Source: Myxococcales bacterium
GTDB lineage: Bacteria; Myxococcota_A; Polyangia; Haliangiales; Haliangiaceae
Assembly (NCBI GenBank): GCA_016717005.1
Contig: JADJUF010000039.1
Span: 1,178,001 to 1,242,000 of the forward strand
Direction: 5' to 3'
Length of the DNA stretch: 64,000 nt
The position numbers and the translations under genes are program-made. Positions 21,808 to 31,833 of the stretch are shown here, piece by piece. The notes under the pieces were generated by a model, which worked only from the letters and a program-made list of their open reading frames with translations, made no database searches and was not told the DNA's origin. Each line of letters opens with the position of its first letter. Positions within the stretch are counted from its first letter, which is position 1.

Positions 21808-22658
21808 CACTGGCCTCCCTTCAGGCGGTCGACGCCGCTGCCCGCGGGCGGCGGCTCCTGGCCGGCCTCGCGCACGCGCTGCTCGGCGGCGGCGTTGCTG
21901 TCCTCGACCGCGCGCTTGGCCGAGGCCGGGGTCAGCGGGCCCTTGGACGTCGCCGGATCCGGCCCGCCGGTCGTCGGCGCCGCGCCGGTGGCCGGGGCGG
22001 CGCCGGGCGCGGGCGCGGGCGCGGGCGCGGGCGTCGGCGGCGGCGGCGGCGCGATGGCGCGGAACGTCGAGGCGGTGAACTTCGCGGTCAGCAGGAGCCG
22101 GTTGTTCACGACCCGGGGGTTGGAGACGGTCACGTCCTCGATCGTGACGATGCGATCCTTCTCACCCGCCCCCACGCCCTGCTTGCCGGCGGCCGCGTCG
22201 GTGTGCGGCCGCAGCGACGCGAAGAACTGATTGATCTGGTAGTAGCTGCCGACGATCTCGACGTCGACCGGCGCCTTGACGAAGTTCTCGACCGAGATCT
22301 CGCGCTTGACCTCGCGTCGGTTCACCTGGACGCCGGCCTGGGTGAACTTGCGCGCCAGCATGTCGAAGAACGCGGGCATCTCGGCGTCGGTCGGCAGCGC
22401 CTTCTGGTTCTGCTCGATCTGGGACTTGAGCTCCTCCTGGGTCGCGACCAGCTCGTCGCGCTCCTTCTTCTGCTTGGCCAGCTCGCGGGCCTGGCCGTTC
22501 GCGCTGTCGCGGGCCTCCTCGGCGTCCTTGACGGCGGACCGCACCGGCGACAGGCCGAACTGCCAGTACAGGAGCCCCAGCGCCGCGGCGACGCCGGCGT
22601 AGATCGCGGCCCGCGTCCCGGGCGGACGCCGCGAGAACTCTGCGAGTGCGCCGGCCAT
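21807..22658 (-). CDS. pilO: Type IV pilus inner-membrane protein PilO
   Basis: A 283-aa protein with one N-terminal membrane segment (AAIYAGVAAALGLLYWQFGL), a coiled coil (about residues 40-95, with QKKERDELVATQEELKSQIE) and a ferredoxin-like domain containing VDVEIVGSYYQINQFFASL. It forms the PilN-PilO heterodimer of the alignment subcomplex. The C-terminal 80 residues are Pro/Ala-rich (PAPAPAPAPGAAPATG) and unusual for the family; they might reach PilP or PilQ. It overlaps pilN by one base (TGATG) and pilP likewise. Confidence 0.93.
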   Translation of the reverse strand: MAGALAEFSRRPPGTRAAIYAGVAAALGLLYWQFGLSPVRSAVKDAEEARDSANGQARELAKQKKERDELVATQEELKSQIEQNQKALPTDAEMPAFFDMLARKFTQAGVQVNRREVKREISVENFVKAPVDVEIVGSYYQINQFFASLRPHTDAAAGKQGVGAGEKDRIVTIEDVTVSNPRVVNNRLLLTAKFTASTFRAIAPPPPPTPAPAPAPAPGAAPATGAAPTTGGPDPATSKGPLTPASAKRAVEDSNAAAEQRVREAGQEPPPAGSGVDRLKGGQ

Positions 22659-23317
22659 CAGTACAGCACCTTTCCGCTCAGCGTGAACTTGTAGTAGGCC
22701 GCGGTGCCCGCCCCGACCTGGTTGGTCGGCTCGACCCGCTCGCTCTTGGGCGAGGTCACCTCGTTGAAGTACACCGAGGCCGCCATCCGCTTCGCGAGCT
22801 GCGGGATGTCCGACTCGGCCTGGGCGCCACCCTCGAGCGTGAAGGTGTCACCCTTGGTCGTGAAGCTCGTGATCCAGACGTGCTTGGGATCCCAGTCGGC
22901 CGAGAACCGCTTGTTGGGATCGCCGTCGGCGGTGTTGCCGGTGAGCGTGGTCATGGCCAGCGACATCGTCGGCCCCTCGCTGGTGAGGATCCGCGACAGC
23001 TCGTGCAGGACGTTGTCGGGCAGGACCGTGGTCCCGACCAGGCGATCGATCGACTCCTTGCGCTTCGTCTCGGCGTCGACCGCGGCCTTGAGCGCCGGCA
23101 GGTCGGCGACCTTCTTGGTCGCGCGCGCGTTCTTGTCGGACAGCTCGGCCACCTCGGCCTTGATGCGATCGCGCTTGGCCGCCAGGGGTCGGTGGACCGC
23201 GAAGAACATGACCGCGGCCGCCGCGGCCATGCCGGCCATGACCAGCCCGACCTCGAACTGACCGGGCTCCGCCTGCCGCCGAGGCTTGCGCTGAGGAAGT
23301 AGGTTGATCTTGATCAT
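22658..23317 (-). CDS. pilN: Type IV pilus inner-membrane protein PilN
   Basis: A 219-aa protein beginning MIKINLLPQRKPRR. The INLLP motif is the short cytoplasmic tail that inserts into the PilM groove. One membrane helix (about residues 23-42), a coiled coil and a periplasmic domain follow. The length is typical. It starts 10 bases after the pilM stop. Confidence 0.95.
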   Translation of the reverse strand: MIKINLLPQRKPRRQAEPGQFEVGLVMAGMAAAAAVMFFAVHRPLAAKRDRIKAEVAELSDKNARATKKVADLPALKAAVDAETKRKESIDRLVGTTVLPDNVLHELSRILTSEGPTMSLAMTTLTGNTADGDPNKRFSADWDPKHVWITSFTTKGDTFTLEGGAQAESDIPQLAKRMAASVYFNEVTSPKSERVEPTNQVGAGTAAYYKFTLSGKVLY

Positions 23318-23327
23318 GGGGCCAGCC

Positions 23328-24374
23328 TCACTTGTCTCCCGGCGATCGCAGCGCCAGGCCGAGCCCGACCAGGGCCTCGGGCGAGTGCGCCGCGAGGTAG
23401 CCCCGATCGAGGCCGGGGTCGATCTCGACCCGCTTCCAGCTGTCGATGACCTCGACGGTCAGGCGGCTGCGGCGCTCGATCGCGCGGTGCAGCGCGGCGA
23501 CCTTGGCGGTGCCGCCGGCCAGGCACACCCGGGTGACGTTGGCGTCGGCCGAGGTCGCCATGAAGAAGTCGAGCGAGCGCTGGAACTCGCCGGCGATCAC
23601 CTCGGCGACGCCCTCGATGATCCGCTCGACCTCCTGCGGCACGACGCCGTGCTCGTCGTAGCTGCCGCCGACCTTGTAGGCCTCGGCCTCGTCGGCCGAC
23701 ACCCCGAGCTGCTTCTGGATCTCCTCGGTGAACGCGTTGCCACCGATCGTCACGTCGCGCGTGAACAGGCTGGCGCCGCCGCGGACGATGTTGATGTTCG
23801 AGATCGCGGCGCCGATCGTGATGATCACGGCGGTCTCGCGCGGGTCGAGGGCGTAGTTGAGCTCGAACCCGTTCTGGCTGGCGAACGAGGCCACGTCGAC
23901 CACGTGCGGGGTCAACGCGGCGTCGCGCACGACCTGGACGTAGTCGGCCACGGTCTCGCGCTTGGCCGCGACCAGCAGCAGCTCGGTCTGGCCCATCGGG
24001 TTCTGCGGGTTGACGACGTGGTAGTCGATCTCGACGTCGTCCTTGGCGAACGGGATGTGGTGCTCGGCCTCTTGCTTGATCTGGTTGTCCAGATCATCGG
24101 CCCGGGTCTGCGGCACCGCGATCTTCTTGATGATGACCGAGTGGCCCGCGATCGCGATCGCGACGTCCTTCTGGCGCAGCTTGAGCCGGCTCCAGAGCGC
24201 GCGGATCGCCTCCACCACGGCGGCCTGATCCATGATCGCGCCATCGACGATGGTCTGCGGCACCAGCGGCTGCATCCCGAACGCGGTCAGCGCATAGCCG
24301 GTGCGGGACTTCTTGAGCTGCACCGCCTTGATGCTGCTCGAGCCGATGTCGAGGCCTATGCAGTTCTTCGCCAT
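23328..24374 (-). CDS. pilM: Type IV pilus ATP-binding actin-like protein PilM
   Basis: A 348-aa cytoplasmic actin-fold protein. The phosphate-1 loop GLDIGSSSIKAVQL is at the N-terminus, with TAVIITIGAAISNINIV as the phosphate-2 loop and VCLAGGTAKVAALHRAI as the adenosine motif. It recruits PilN by its INLLP tail and links the motor ATPases to the inner-membrane complex. It is the first gene of the pilM-to-accC cluster and is preceded by a 427-base AT-richer divergent spacer. This spacer is the most likely site of the operon's promoter. Confidence 0.96.
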   Translation of the reverse strand: MAKNCIGLDIGSSSIKAVQLKKSRTGYALTAFGMQPLVPQTIVDGAIMDQAAVVEAIRALWSRLKLRQKDVAIAIAGHSVIIKKIAVPQTRADDLDNQIKQEAEHHIPFAKDDVEIDYHVVNPQNPMGQTELLLVAAKRETVADYVQVVRDAALTPHVVDVASFASQNGFELNYALDPRETAVIITIGAAISNINIVRGGASLFTRDVTIGGNAFTEEIQKQLGVSADEAEAYKVGGSYDEHGVVPQEVERIIEGVAEVIAGEFQRSLDFFMATSADANVTRVCLAGGTAKVAALHRAIERRSRLTVEVIDSWKRVEIDPGLDRGYLAAHSPEALVGLGLALRSPGDK

Positions 24375-24419
24375 GGCGTCCCGATCTGAAGGTTGTCTTG
24401 CCTACCTGATGCCACTCTT

Positions 24420-24434
24420 ACCTACATCGTAGGT
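24420..24434. promoter_or_regulatory. Short palindrome upstream of pilM
   Basis: ACCTAC-ATC-GTAGGT, perfect 6-bp arms, 46 bases before the pilM start. It overlaps the candidate -10 listed below, a position suited to a repressor or to a dimeric regulator of the pil operon. Context is the only support. Confidence 0.35.
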
Positions 24435-24455
24435 GTATGGCCGATACGCAGGCAA
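24426..24455 (-). promoter_or_regulatory. Candidate sigma-70-like promoter for the pilM operon
   Basis: On the minus strand TTGCCT (24455-24450), 18 bases, then TACGAT (24431-24426), each 4 of 6 to the consensus. It lies in an unusually AT-rich stretch for this genome and is correctly placed 51 bases before the pilM ATG. The match is modest. Confidence 0.3.
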
Positions 24456-24492
24456 ATTATTTCGCGATCAGGGATCAAGAATCAAATAATTT
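24454..24492. promoter_or_regulatory. AT-rich inverted repeat in the pilM / VWA divergent spacer
   Basis: AAATTATTT at 24454-24462 and its reverse complement AAATAATTT at 24484-24492 flank a 21-base centre holding GATCAGGGATCAAGAATC. In a 70% GC genome these AT blocks stand out. Size and position suit an operator or an upstream promoter element. The rest of the spacer 24375-24801 shows no convincing gene. Confidence 0.4.
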
Positions 24493-24801
24493 CTGTCGCT
24501 TGCACCCTCAGTGCTACCCGTCTGGACTGCGGGAACAGACCCATCAAGGGTACCACGCCGTCGCTGGCGCGACCACGAACGACGCGCAGACCGGCCCCCA
24601 GCCGACCACTCCCGAGATACGCCGATCCGCCAACCTTGTTTACGATCCGCAACCGAATTGTCAGTGCAGATTGATCTCGGGATCGACTAACCACGCGGCC
24701 TGACTTCGATCTATCCTGGCCGCCGCCTTGCTACTTCACGAGCTAGTTCGCGAGTTCCCGAGCATCGTCGCCGGCATCGCTTGATTCTATCTGGAGGCAC
24801 C

Positions 24802-26190
24802 ATGCGCCGTTTCGCCCTACCCACCCTCGCCAGTGTCATCGCGGGGTCGCTCCTCGCCGGTTGCCCCGACCGCTCGCTGTCGGAGGTCGACCCGATCCCC
24901 GAGAACGTCGAGAAGAAGTCGATCCCGGTCAAGCTCAACCGCAACATCGACATCCTGTTCATCGTCGATGACTCGGGCTCGATGATCGAGGAGCAGGCGG
25001 GCCTCACCGCCAACTTCCCGGCGTTCATCAACGTCCTCAACACCATCGAGGGCGGCTTCCCGGACGCGCACATCGGCGTGGTCTCGACCAACGTCGGCAC
25101 GGGCGGCGTCAACATCGGCGGCTGCAGCTCGGCGTCGCAGCCCCAGGGCGACGACGGCAACCTCCAGACCAACGCCTGCGCCGGCCTCACCGCCGCGTAC
25201 ATCGAGGACATCCAGCTCGCCGACGGCACCCGCCAGCGCAACTACTCGGGTGACCTCAGCATGCTGTTCGGCTGCATGGCGCGGCTCGGCACCACGGGCT
25301 GCGGCTTCGAGGCCCCGCTCGAGTCGGCGTACCGCGCGCTGCAGCCGGGCAAGAACGCCGGCTTCCTGCGGCCCAACGCGCTGCTCGCGCTCATCTTCAT
25401 CACCGACGAGGACGACTGCTCGACCAAGGGCGACGGCCAGCTGTTCGGCGATCCCAACGGCACGATCGCCTCGCCGCTCGGCCCGCGCACGTCGTTCCGC
25501 TGCACGGAGTTCGGCGTCGAGTGCCCCAACGACACCAACCCGCGCGCCTTCGGCACCCGCACCGGCTGCCAGCCGCGGACCAACTCGCAGTACATGAAGG
25601 ACGTGCAGCCGTACGTCGACTACTTCAAGAGCCTCAAGCCCGACGATGACAAGAAGGTCGTCGTCGCCGGCATCATCGGCAACGTCGACGACCAGAGCTC
25701 GATCACCGTCGGCCCCGACCCGGACGACGCGACCCGCCCGGCCCTGCTCGCGTCGTGCAGCTCGGCCTCGGGCAACGCCGTCCCCGCCATCCGCATGAAG
25801 TCGTTCCTCGAGTCGTTCCCGACCCGCAACACCACCACGACGGTGTGCAACGACAACCTGGCGGACGCGATGACCCAGATCGCCGACCTCCTCAAGCTGG
25901 CCGTCGGCAACCCGTGCATCGAGGCCGAGCTGTCGGATCGCAACCCCACCATCCCGGGCGTGCAGCCCGAGTGCTCGGTGTCGGACGTGACCGACCCGAA
26001 CGGCGTCAACCGCATGGAGACCATCGTGCCGTCGTGTGACGTGAGCGGCGGCGCCGTGCCGTGCTGGCGCTTCATCTCTGACCCCGTCCGCTGCGCGGAC
26101 GCCCCGGCCAACCGCGCCATCGAGGTCGACCGCGGCGGCGTCTCGGTGCCCGACAACACCGTGCTCGAAGTTCAGTGCGTGACGATCTAG
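24802..26190 (+). CDS. Von Willebrand factor A-type lipoprotein (paralogue 1)
   Basis: A 462-aa protein starting at the ATG at 24802, with GGAGG 4 bases upstream; the lipobox is LLAGC. The VWA core begins with ILFIVDDSGSM, a DxSxS metal-ion-dependent adhesion site, followed by HIGVVSTNVGTG. Later segments (FITDEDDCS, about 25 cysteines) are typical of myxobacterial VWA surface lipoproteins. It probably binds protein ligands at the cell surface; the ligand is unknown. It is very similar in layout to the gene at 26964, with matching segments DPIPENVEKKSIPVKLNR / DPSPDSVEQKLLPVSLNR, so the two arose by duplication. Confidence 0.9.
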   Translation: MRRFALPTLASVIAGSLLAGCPDRSLSEVDPIPENVEKKSIPVKLNRNIDILFIVDDSGSMIEEQAGLTANFPAFINVLNTIEGGFPDAHIGVVSTNVGTGGVNIGGCSSASQPQGDDGNLQTNACAGLTAAYIEDIQLADGTRQRNYSGDLSMLFGCMARLGTTGCGFEAPLESAYRALQPGKNAGFLRPNALLALIFITDEDDCSTKGDGQLFGDPNGTIASPLGPRTSFRCTEFGVECPNDTNPRAFGTRTGCQPRTNSQYMKDVQPYVDYFKSLKPDDDKKVVVAGIIGNVDDQSSITVGPDPDDATRPALLASCSSASGNAVPAIRMKSFLESFPTRNTTTTVCNDNLADAMTQIADLLKLAVGNPCIEAELSDRNPTIPGVQPECSVSDVTDPNGVNRMETIVPSCDVSGGAVPCWRFISDPVRCADAPANRAIEVDRGGVSVPDNTVLEVQCVTI

Positions 26191-26193
26191 TTT

Positions 26194-26216
26194 GAGGAGC
26201 TTTCGCAAAGCTCCTC
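26194..26216 (+). terminator. Hairpin after the first VWA gene
   Basis: GAGGAGCTTT-CGC-AAAGCTCCTC makes a perfect 10-bp stem with a 3-base loop, 4 bases after the stop codon. No T tract follows (CCCCCGG instead), so it may be a stem-only terminator or an mRNA 3' stabiliser. Confidence 0.6.
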
Positions 26217-26676
26217 CCCCGGCATGCGCCGGGGCCCAGGCAGGTGTTGGGGGCTACGGTGGTCGGGGGTCTGCACCGAGCCACGGCGGCACGTCGACGC
26301 TCGGGACAACGTGAAACGGCCCGGATCGTAGATCGTGGCTCTTTCGAGACCCCGCTCCCCGGCATGCGCCGGGGCCCAGGCAGGTGTTGGGGGCTACGGT
26401 GGTCGGGGGGTCTGCACCGAGCCACGGCGGCACGTCGACGCTCGGGACAACGTGAAACGGCCCGGATCGTAGATCGTGGCTCTTTCGAGACCCCGCACCC
26501 CGGCATGCGCCGGGGCCCAGGCAGGTGTTGGGGGCTACGGTGGTCGGGGGGTCTGCACCGAGCCACGGCGGCACGTCGACGCTCGGGACAACCTGAAACG
26601 GCCCGGCGGCACGTCGACGCTCGGGACAACGTGAAACGGCCCGGATCGTAGACCGTGGTTCTTTCGAGACCCCGCT
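26217..26676. repeat. Tandem array of a 140-bp repeat
   Basis: Units begin at 26217, 26357 and 26498, spaced 140 and 141 bases, each starting with a hairpin-capable CCCCGGCATGCGCCGGGG. All units share GGCAGGTGTTGGGGGCTACG and the end ATCGTGGCTCTTTCGAGACC. The third copy carries an extra 38-bp internal duplication around 26566-26641. Copies are over 95% identical by eye. There is no repeat-spacer pattern, so this is not CRISPR. No reading frame is convincing. It fills the spacer between the paralogous VWA genes. Confidence 0.9.
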
Positions 26677-26807
26677 GATACGCGACGAGACGCGCGGGGT
26701 CCTGAGGCGAAGAGGTACGGCGCATCCAGGGGGATGCCAGGACGGCTCGGCTCACGCCGGGCCGTTCGTCTTTTCGGCGCGCGATCGTGAGGGCGCGGGC
26801 GATCGAA

Positions 26808-26883
26808 GCGCGTGAGCGCGTGGGGGCGATCAAAGCGCGTGGGCGCGTGAGCGCGTGAGCGCGTGAGCGCGTGAACGCGTGAC
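26808..26883. repeat. GCGCGTGA octamer run
   Basis: Imperfect then perfect 8-bp units (GCGCGTGA five times near the end) immediately before the second VWA gene. It could be a slippage site; no regulatory role is evident. Confidence 0.7.
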
Positions 26884-26963
26884 GGATGGCGGCGCGGCGG
26901 CCACTGACCTGGTGCGCGATCGATCCGGCGGTGTCGCCGCAGCTCGCGCAGAAAGGTCGCGCC

Positions 26964-28316
26964 ATGCGTCCCGCGTTGGTGGCACTCGCGCTCGTGGTCC
27001 CTGCGGTCGGCTGCATCGACCGCGGGATCAACCGCCTCGATCCTTCACCCGACTCGGTCGAGCAGAAGCTGCTCCCGGTCAGCCTCAACCGCGAGCTCGA
27101 TCTCTTGTTCGTCATCGACGACTCGAGCTCGATGGAGCTGGAGCACATGTCCCTCGAGACCCGCTTCCCCGAGCTGATCAGCCGCCTCGACACGCTGGGC
27201 GGACGCCGCCCCGATCTGCACATCGGCGTCGTCAGCTCGGACCTGGGCACCGGCCGCGTCGACACCGGCAACCCCCACTGCACGACCACCGGCGGCGACG
27301 GCGGGCGCCTGCACGGCGCGGCGTGCCCGGCGCTGGGCGGCGCCACGTTCATCAGCGACGTCGTGGGCCCGACCGGCGACCGCGTCACCAACTACACCGG
27401 CTCGGTCGGCGCCGCGTTCGCGTGCACGGCCGACGTCGGCACCGACGGCTGCGGCTTCGAGCAGCACCTCGCGTCGATGCAGGCGGCGCTGGCCGAGGGC
27501 GCCAACCCCGGCTTCCTGCGCCGCTCGGCGACGCTGGGCGTGATCATCCTCGCCGACGAGGACGACTGCTCGGTCGACGACGATCGCCTGTTCACGCCCG
27601 GGGCCGATCCGGTGCTGGGGCCGTTCAGCGACTTCCGGTGCTTCGAGCACGGCGTGACCTGCGACCCGGTCGCCGACCCGCGCGCGCCCGGCGTCCGCAC
27701 CGGCTGCGTCGCGCGCACCGACTCGCCGTACCTGGTCGAGATCGAGCAGTACGCGGCGTTCCTGCGCGACCTCAAGGACGATCCCGATCAGCTCTTCGTC
27801 GCGGCGATCATCGGCGACGACGACCACGTCGAGGTGATCCCCGACGGCAACCGCGCCGCCCTGGCGCCGGGCTGCACCGGCGGGCTCGGCGCCGCCGCGC
27901 CCGGCATCCGGCTGGGCGGGTTCCTCGACGCGGTCGGCACCGCCAGCCACCGCGAGACGATCTGCACCGGCGACCTGAGCTCGGCGCTCGCCGGCATCAT
28001 CGACAGCCTGCCGCCGCTGGGCGGGGCGTGCTTCGCGGCGGCGCCGGCCGATCGCGATCCGATCGCGCCGGGGCTCCAGCCCGAGTGCGCGGTGGTCGAG
28101 ATCACCGAGCCCGACGGCCCCGGGCGGGCGGAGCGGCCGCTGGCGGCGTGCGCGGCCGGCGTGGCGCGGCCGTGCTGGCAGATCGTGGCCGCCCCCGAGT
28201 GCACCCAGACCGACGAGCACTGGCGCATCGACGTCGCGCGCGACGTGCCCGGCCCGGCCGGCGCCTACCTCGACGTGCAGTGCGTGGTGTCCATCCCGGT
28301 GCCGCCGCCGACGTGA
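26964..28316 (+). CDS. Von Willebrand factor A-type lipoprotein (paralogue 2)
   Basis: A 450-aa protein starting at the ATG at 26964 (AAAGG upstream), with lipobox AVGC. The MIDAS motif FVIDDSSSM is conserved (DxSxS), as are HIGVVSSDLGTG, DEDDCS and the Cys spacing of the first copy. The C-terminus ends with a VPPP tail. It shares perhaps half of its residues with the gene at 24802. An array of 140-bp repeats separates the two. Confidence 0.9.
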   Translation: MRPALVALALVVPAVGCIDRGINRLDPSPDSVEQKLLPVSLNRELDLLFVIDDSSSMELEHMSLETRFPELISRLDTLGGRRPDLHIGVVSSDLGTGRVDTGNPHCTTTGGDGGRLHGAACPALGGATFISDVVGPTGDRVTNYTGSVGAAFACTADVGTDGCGFEQHLASMQAALAEGANPGFLRRSATLGVIILADEDDCSVDDDRLFTPGADPVLGPFSDFRCFEHGVTCDPVADPRAPGVRTGCVARTDSPYLVEIEQYAAFLRDLKDDPDQLFVAAIIGDDDHVEVIPDGNRAALAPGCTGGLGAAAPGIRLGGFLDAVGTASHRETICTGDLSSALAGIIDSLPPLGGACFAAAPADRDPIAPGLQPECAVVEITEPDGPGRAERPLAACAAGVARPCWQIVAAPECTQTDEHWRIDVARDVPGPAGAYLDVQCVVSIPVPPPT

Positions 28317-28367
28317 GGCGGCGGCCGGTCGGACCCCCGCGGCCAGGTTTTGCGGTAGGGTGCCGCC

Positions 28368-29474
<1,107 letters not shown>

Positions 29475-29530
29475 CCACGCCGGGCGACGTTCGCCCTTCC
29501 CACGCCGGCCCGCTCGCGTGTCAATGAGGC

Positions 29531-30063
29531 ATGCGCTTGCCCACGACCCTGCTCGCGCTGGCGCTCGCCAGCGGGTGCATCACGACGATCGACGAGCACA
29601 CCAGCCCGGCCGGCGAGGTGACGCGCGACTGCGTCGTGCCGCCGCCGCCCGGCGTCGCCGCGCTCGACGCGCCGGTGGCGCTCGAGTACCCCGACCGCAG
29701 CCTGTGGTTGTGGGAGGCGCTGCCGCGCACCGCCGGCGGCGAGGTCGCGGCCCCGGCCGCCTGGGTGGCCAGCGTCGACGAGGCCTGCGCCCGCGGCCCG
29801 GCGCTGTGGGTCGACGGCGCCGGCGCGCCGCGATCGGTGCTGGCGTTGACCTCGGCCGAGCAGGCCGCCAACTCGGCGGCCGGCGCTTCGCCGACGCGTA
29901 CCTGCTGCGGGCCCTGGTCGGCGTCGCGCTGACCTCGCCGATGGGCGACGTCATGGTCTACGTCGCCGGCGACGTCGGCAACCGCAAGGGCATCCGCGGG
30001 CTCACCGAGGAGGCGACCGTCGGCGTCGGCGTGCGCCTGGCCCTGGGCCCGGCGGCGCGGTGA
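29531..30063 (+). CDS. Small lipoprotein, frameshifted
   Basis: Starts MRLPTTLLALALASGCITT with a clear lipobox. After about 115 residues (EQAANSAA) the reading sense moves to another frame at about 29875, giving GGRRFADAYLLRALVGVALT and then MGDVMVYVAGDVGNRKGIRG before the stop at 30063. The two parts together would make a protein of about 177 residues of unknown function. The shift is in a GGCGGCCGGCG run, so an indel error is plausible. Confidence 0.55.
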
Positions 30064-30096
30064 CCGCACGGGTCAGGATGGGCTACGCTCGCGGGC

Positions 30097-30552
30097 GTGC
30101 GTGCCGCCGCCCTGCGTGCCCTCCCGCTGCCGGCTCGGGTCCTCGCCCGGCTCGAGGCCTTCGATGCGACCTGGACCGCGCCCGTCGGCGATGACGCGCT
30201 GCGGGCGTTGCTGGGCGCGCGCGGCTACGAGGCCCACGACGCCGTGCTCGCGTTCGAGCGGGCGTTCGGCGGCCTCGAGTGCGAGGACCCCGACGACGGG
30301 CCGTGGCTGATCGGCGCGGCCGCGTGCGCGGCCAGCGACGCCCACCGCGCGCCGCGCGGCGGCCCCGGGCAGCGGGACCTGCAGCTGGTGCCGGTGATCT
30401 ACACGCCCAACGACGGCATCGGCTACGTCGACGCCCGAGGTGCCGGGTGGTTCCACGACACCATCGAGTTCGCCGACGCCAGCCAGGTCGCCGACAGCGG
30501 CGCCGCGCTGATCGACGGGATCTTCTGCTTCGACGCTGACGCTGACGAGTGA
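30097..30552 (+). CDS. Hypothetical protein, possibly SUKH-like
   Basis: A 151-aa cytoplasmic protein, GTG start. A helical N-terminal half is followed by WLIGAAACAASDAHRA, VPVIYTPNDGIGYVDARG, GWFHDTIEFADASQVADSG. The pattern of a short helix, then strands ending in WF/F and a closing helix recalls SMI1/KNR4 domains, but the match is weak. No toxin is adjacent. Confidence 0.6.
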   Translation: MRAAALRALPLPARVLARLEAFDATWTAPVGDDALRALLGARGYEAHDAVLAFERAFGGLECEDPDDGPWLIGAAACAASDAHRAPRGGPGQRDLQLVPVIYTPNDGIGYVDARGAGWFHDTIEFADASQVADSGAALIDGIFCFDADADE

Positions 30553-30684
30553 GCTCGGCGTGGCCGGCCGCGCGGTGCGGCCGGCGACGCGGCCGCTGAC
30601 GGCGCCGGTGAGCGCGTCGTTCACAGACCGGGCCCCGGACGAATCCCCACCACGGCCGGCCGACCTCGGCTAAGGTCCGCGCCC

Positions 30685-31731
30685 ATGGGTCGCCCCACGC
30701 TGTTCGCCGCCTGCCTCGCCGCGGCGTGTGGCGGCACTCCCGCCGCCGACGACATCGACGTCACTGACGCCCGAGGCGACGGCGCGGGCCCGGTCGACGC
30801 CGCGATCGACGCGCCGCCGCCCAAGGTGGTGCGGTTCGCGGCGATCGGCGACACCGGCAAGGGCAACACGGATCAGCGGGCGGTGGCGGTGGCGATGCGC
30901 GACGTGTGCGCGGCCCGCGGCTGCGACTTCGTGCTGATGCTGGGCGACAACATCTACGACTCGGGCGTCGACTCGGTGACCTCGCCCGAGTGGCAGTCCA
31001 AGTTCGAGCAGCCCTACGCCGACATCGACCTGCCGTTCTACGCGGTGCTCGGCAACCACGACTACGGCGGCAACATCTTCGGGTTCGAGGCCGGCGGCGT
31101 CGGCAACGAGTGGAACCTGGGGCAGATCGAGGTCGACTACACGCAGGTGTCGACCAAGTGGAAGATGCCGGCGACCCACTACACGCTCAAGCGCGGCCAC
31201 GTCGGGTTCCTCATGCTCGACACCAACGCGATCATGTGGGGCAACACCACGTACGGCGACCAGGCCGCGTGGCTGCCGACCGCGATGCAGGAGCTGGCCG
31301 GCAGCGAGTGGATCCTCGTCGCCGGCCACCACCCGTACCGCTCCAACGGCGAGCACGGCAACGCCGGCAACTACGACGCGCCGGAGCTCCTGGGCATCCC
31401 GATCCCCAACCCGGTGCCGCAGCTCAACGGCTCCGAGGTCAAGGCGTTCTTCGACGATCACCTCGCCGGGGTCGGCCAGGTGTACTTCGCCGGCCACGAC
31501 CACAGCCGGCAGTGGCTGGACGAGGCCGACACGCTCGGCGGCACCGAGCTGATCGTCAACGGCGCCGGGGCCACGGTCACCAGCCTGCGGGACCGCGGCA
31601 ACCAGTTCTTCTGGCAGGACGCCACCATCCCCGGCTTCCTCTACGTCACCGTCGTCGACGATCGCCTCACCGGCGAGTTCTTCGACAAGGCCGGCGTGTC
31701 GCAGTACACGCGGTCGTTCACCCACCCGTAG
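30685..31731 (+). CDS. Secreted metallophosphatase lipoprotein (purple acid phosphatase-like)
   Basis: A 348-aa protein with lipobox AAAC and an Asp/Ala-rich spacer. All calcineurin-type metallophosphatase motifs are present in order: AAIGDTGKG, LMLGDNIYDSG, VLGNHDY, VAGHHPYRS and FAGHDHSRQW. This is closest to the tartrate-resistant/purple acid phosphatase branch, which removes phosphate from esters outside the cytoplasm using a dinuclear metal site. Substrate and metal are unknown. Confidence 0.92.
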   Translation: MGRPTLFAACLAAACGGTPAADDIDVTDARGDGAGPVDAAIDAPPPKVVRFAAIGDTGKGNTDQRAVAVAMRDVCAARGCDFVLMLGDNIYDSGVDSVTSPEWQSKFEQPYADIDLPFYAVLGNHDYGGNIFGFEAGGVGNEWNLGQIEVDYTQVSTKWKMPATHYTLKRGHVGFLMLDTNAIMWGNTTYGDQAAWLPTAMQELAGSEWILVAGHHPYRSNGEHGNAGNYDAPELLGIPIPNPVPQLNGSEVKAFFDDHLAGVGQVYFAGHDHSRQWLDEADTLGGTELIVNGAGATVTSLRDRGNQFFWQDATIPGFLYVTVVDDRLTGEFFDKAGVSQYTRSFTHP

Positions 31732-31833
31732 CGCGGCGGCCGGGACCAACGCGCGCGCGCGGACGTCGCCTGCCTCGGGTGAGACCCGGCGCGCGCGGGG
31801 GGCGCTGAACCGACGAGCGGCGACGTCGGCCAC

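Noticed and set aside
24393..24703. Small open frames in the pilM/VWA spacer
   Set aside because: No ribosome-binding site, atypical composition and overlap with the palindromes and likely promoter.
26217..26676. CRISPR-like look of the repeat array
   Set aside because: Units are contiguous 140-bp copies with no unique spacers and no cas gene nearby.
26072..27391. Minus-strand open frame spanning the 140-bp array
   Set aside because: It translates the repeats and runs antisense into both VWA genes; no start signal or domain.
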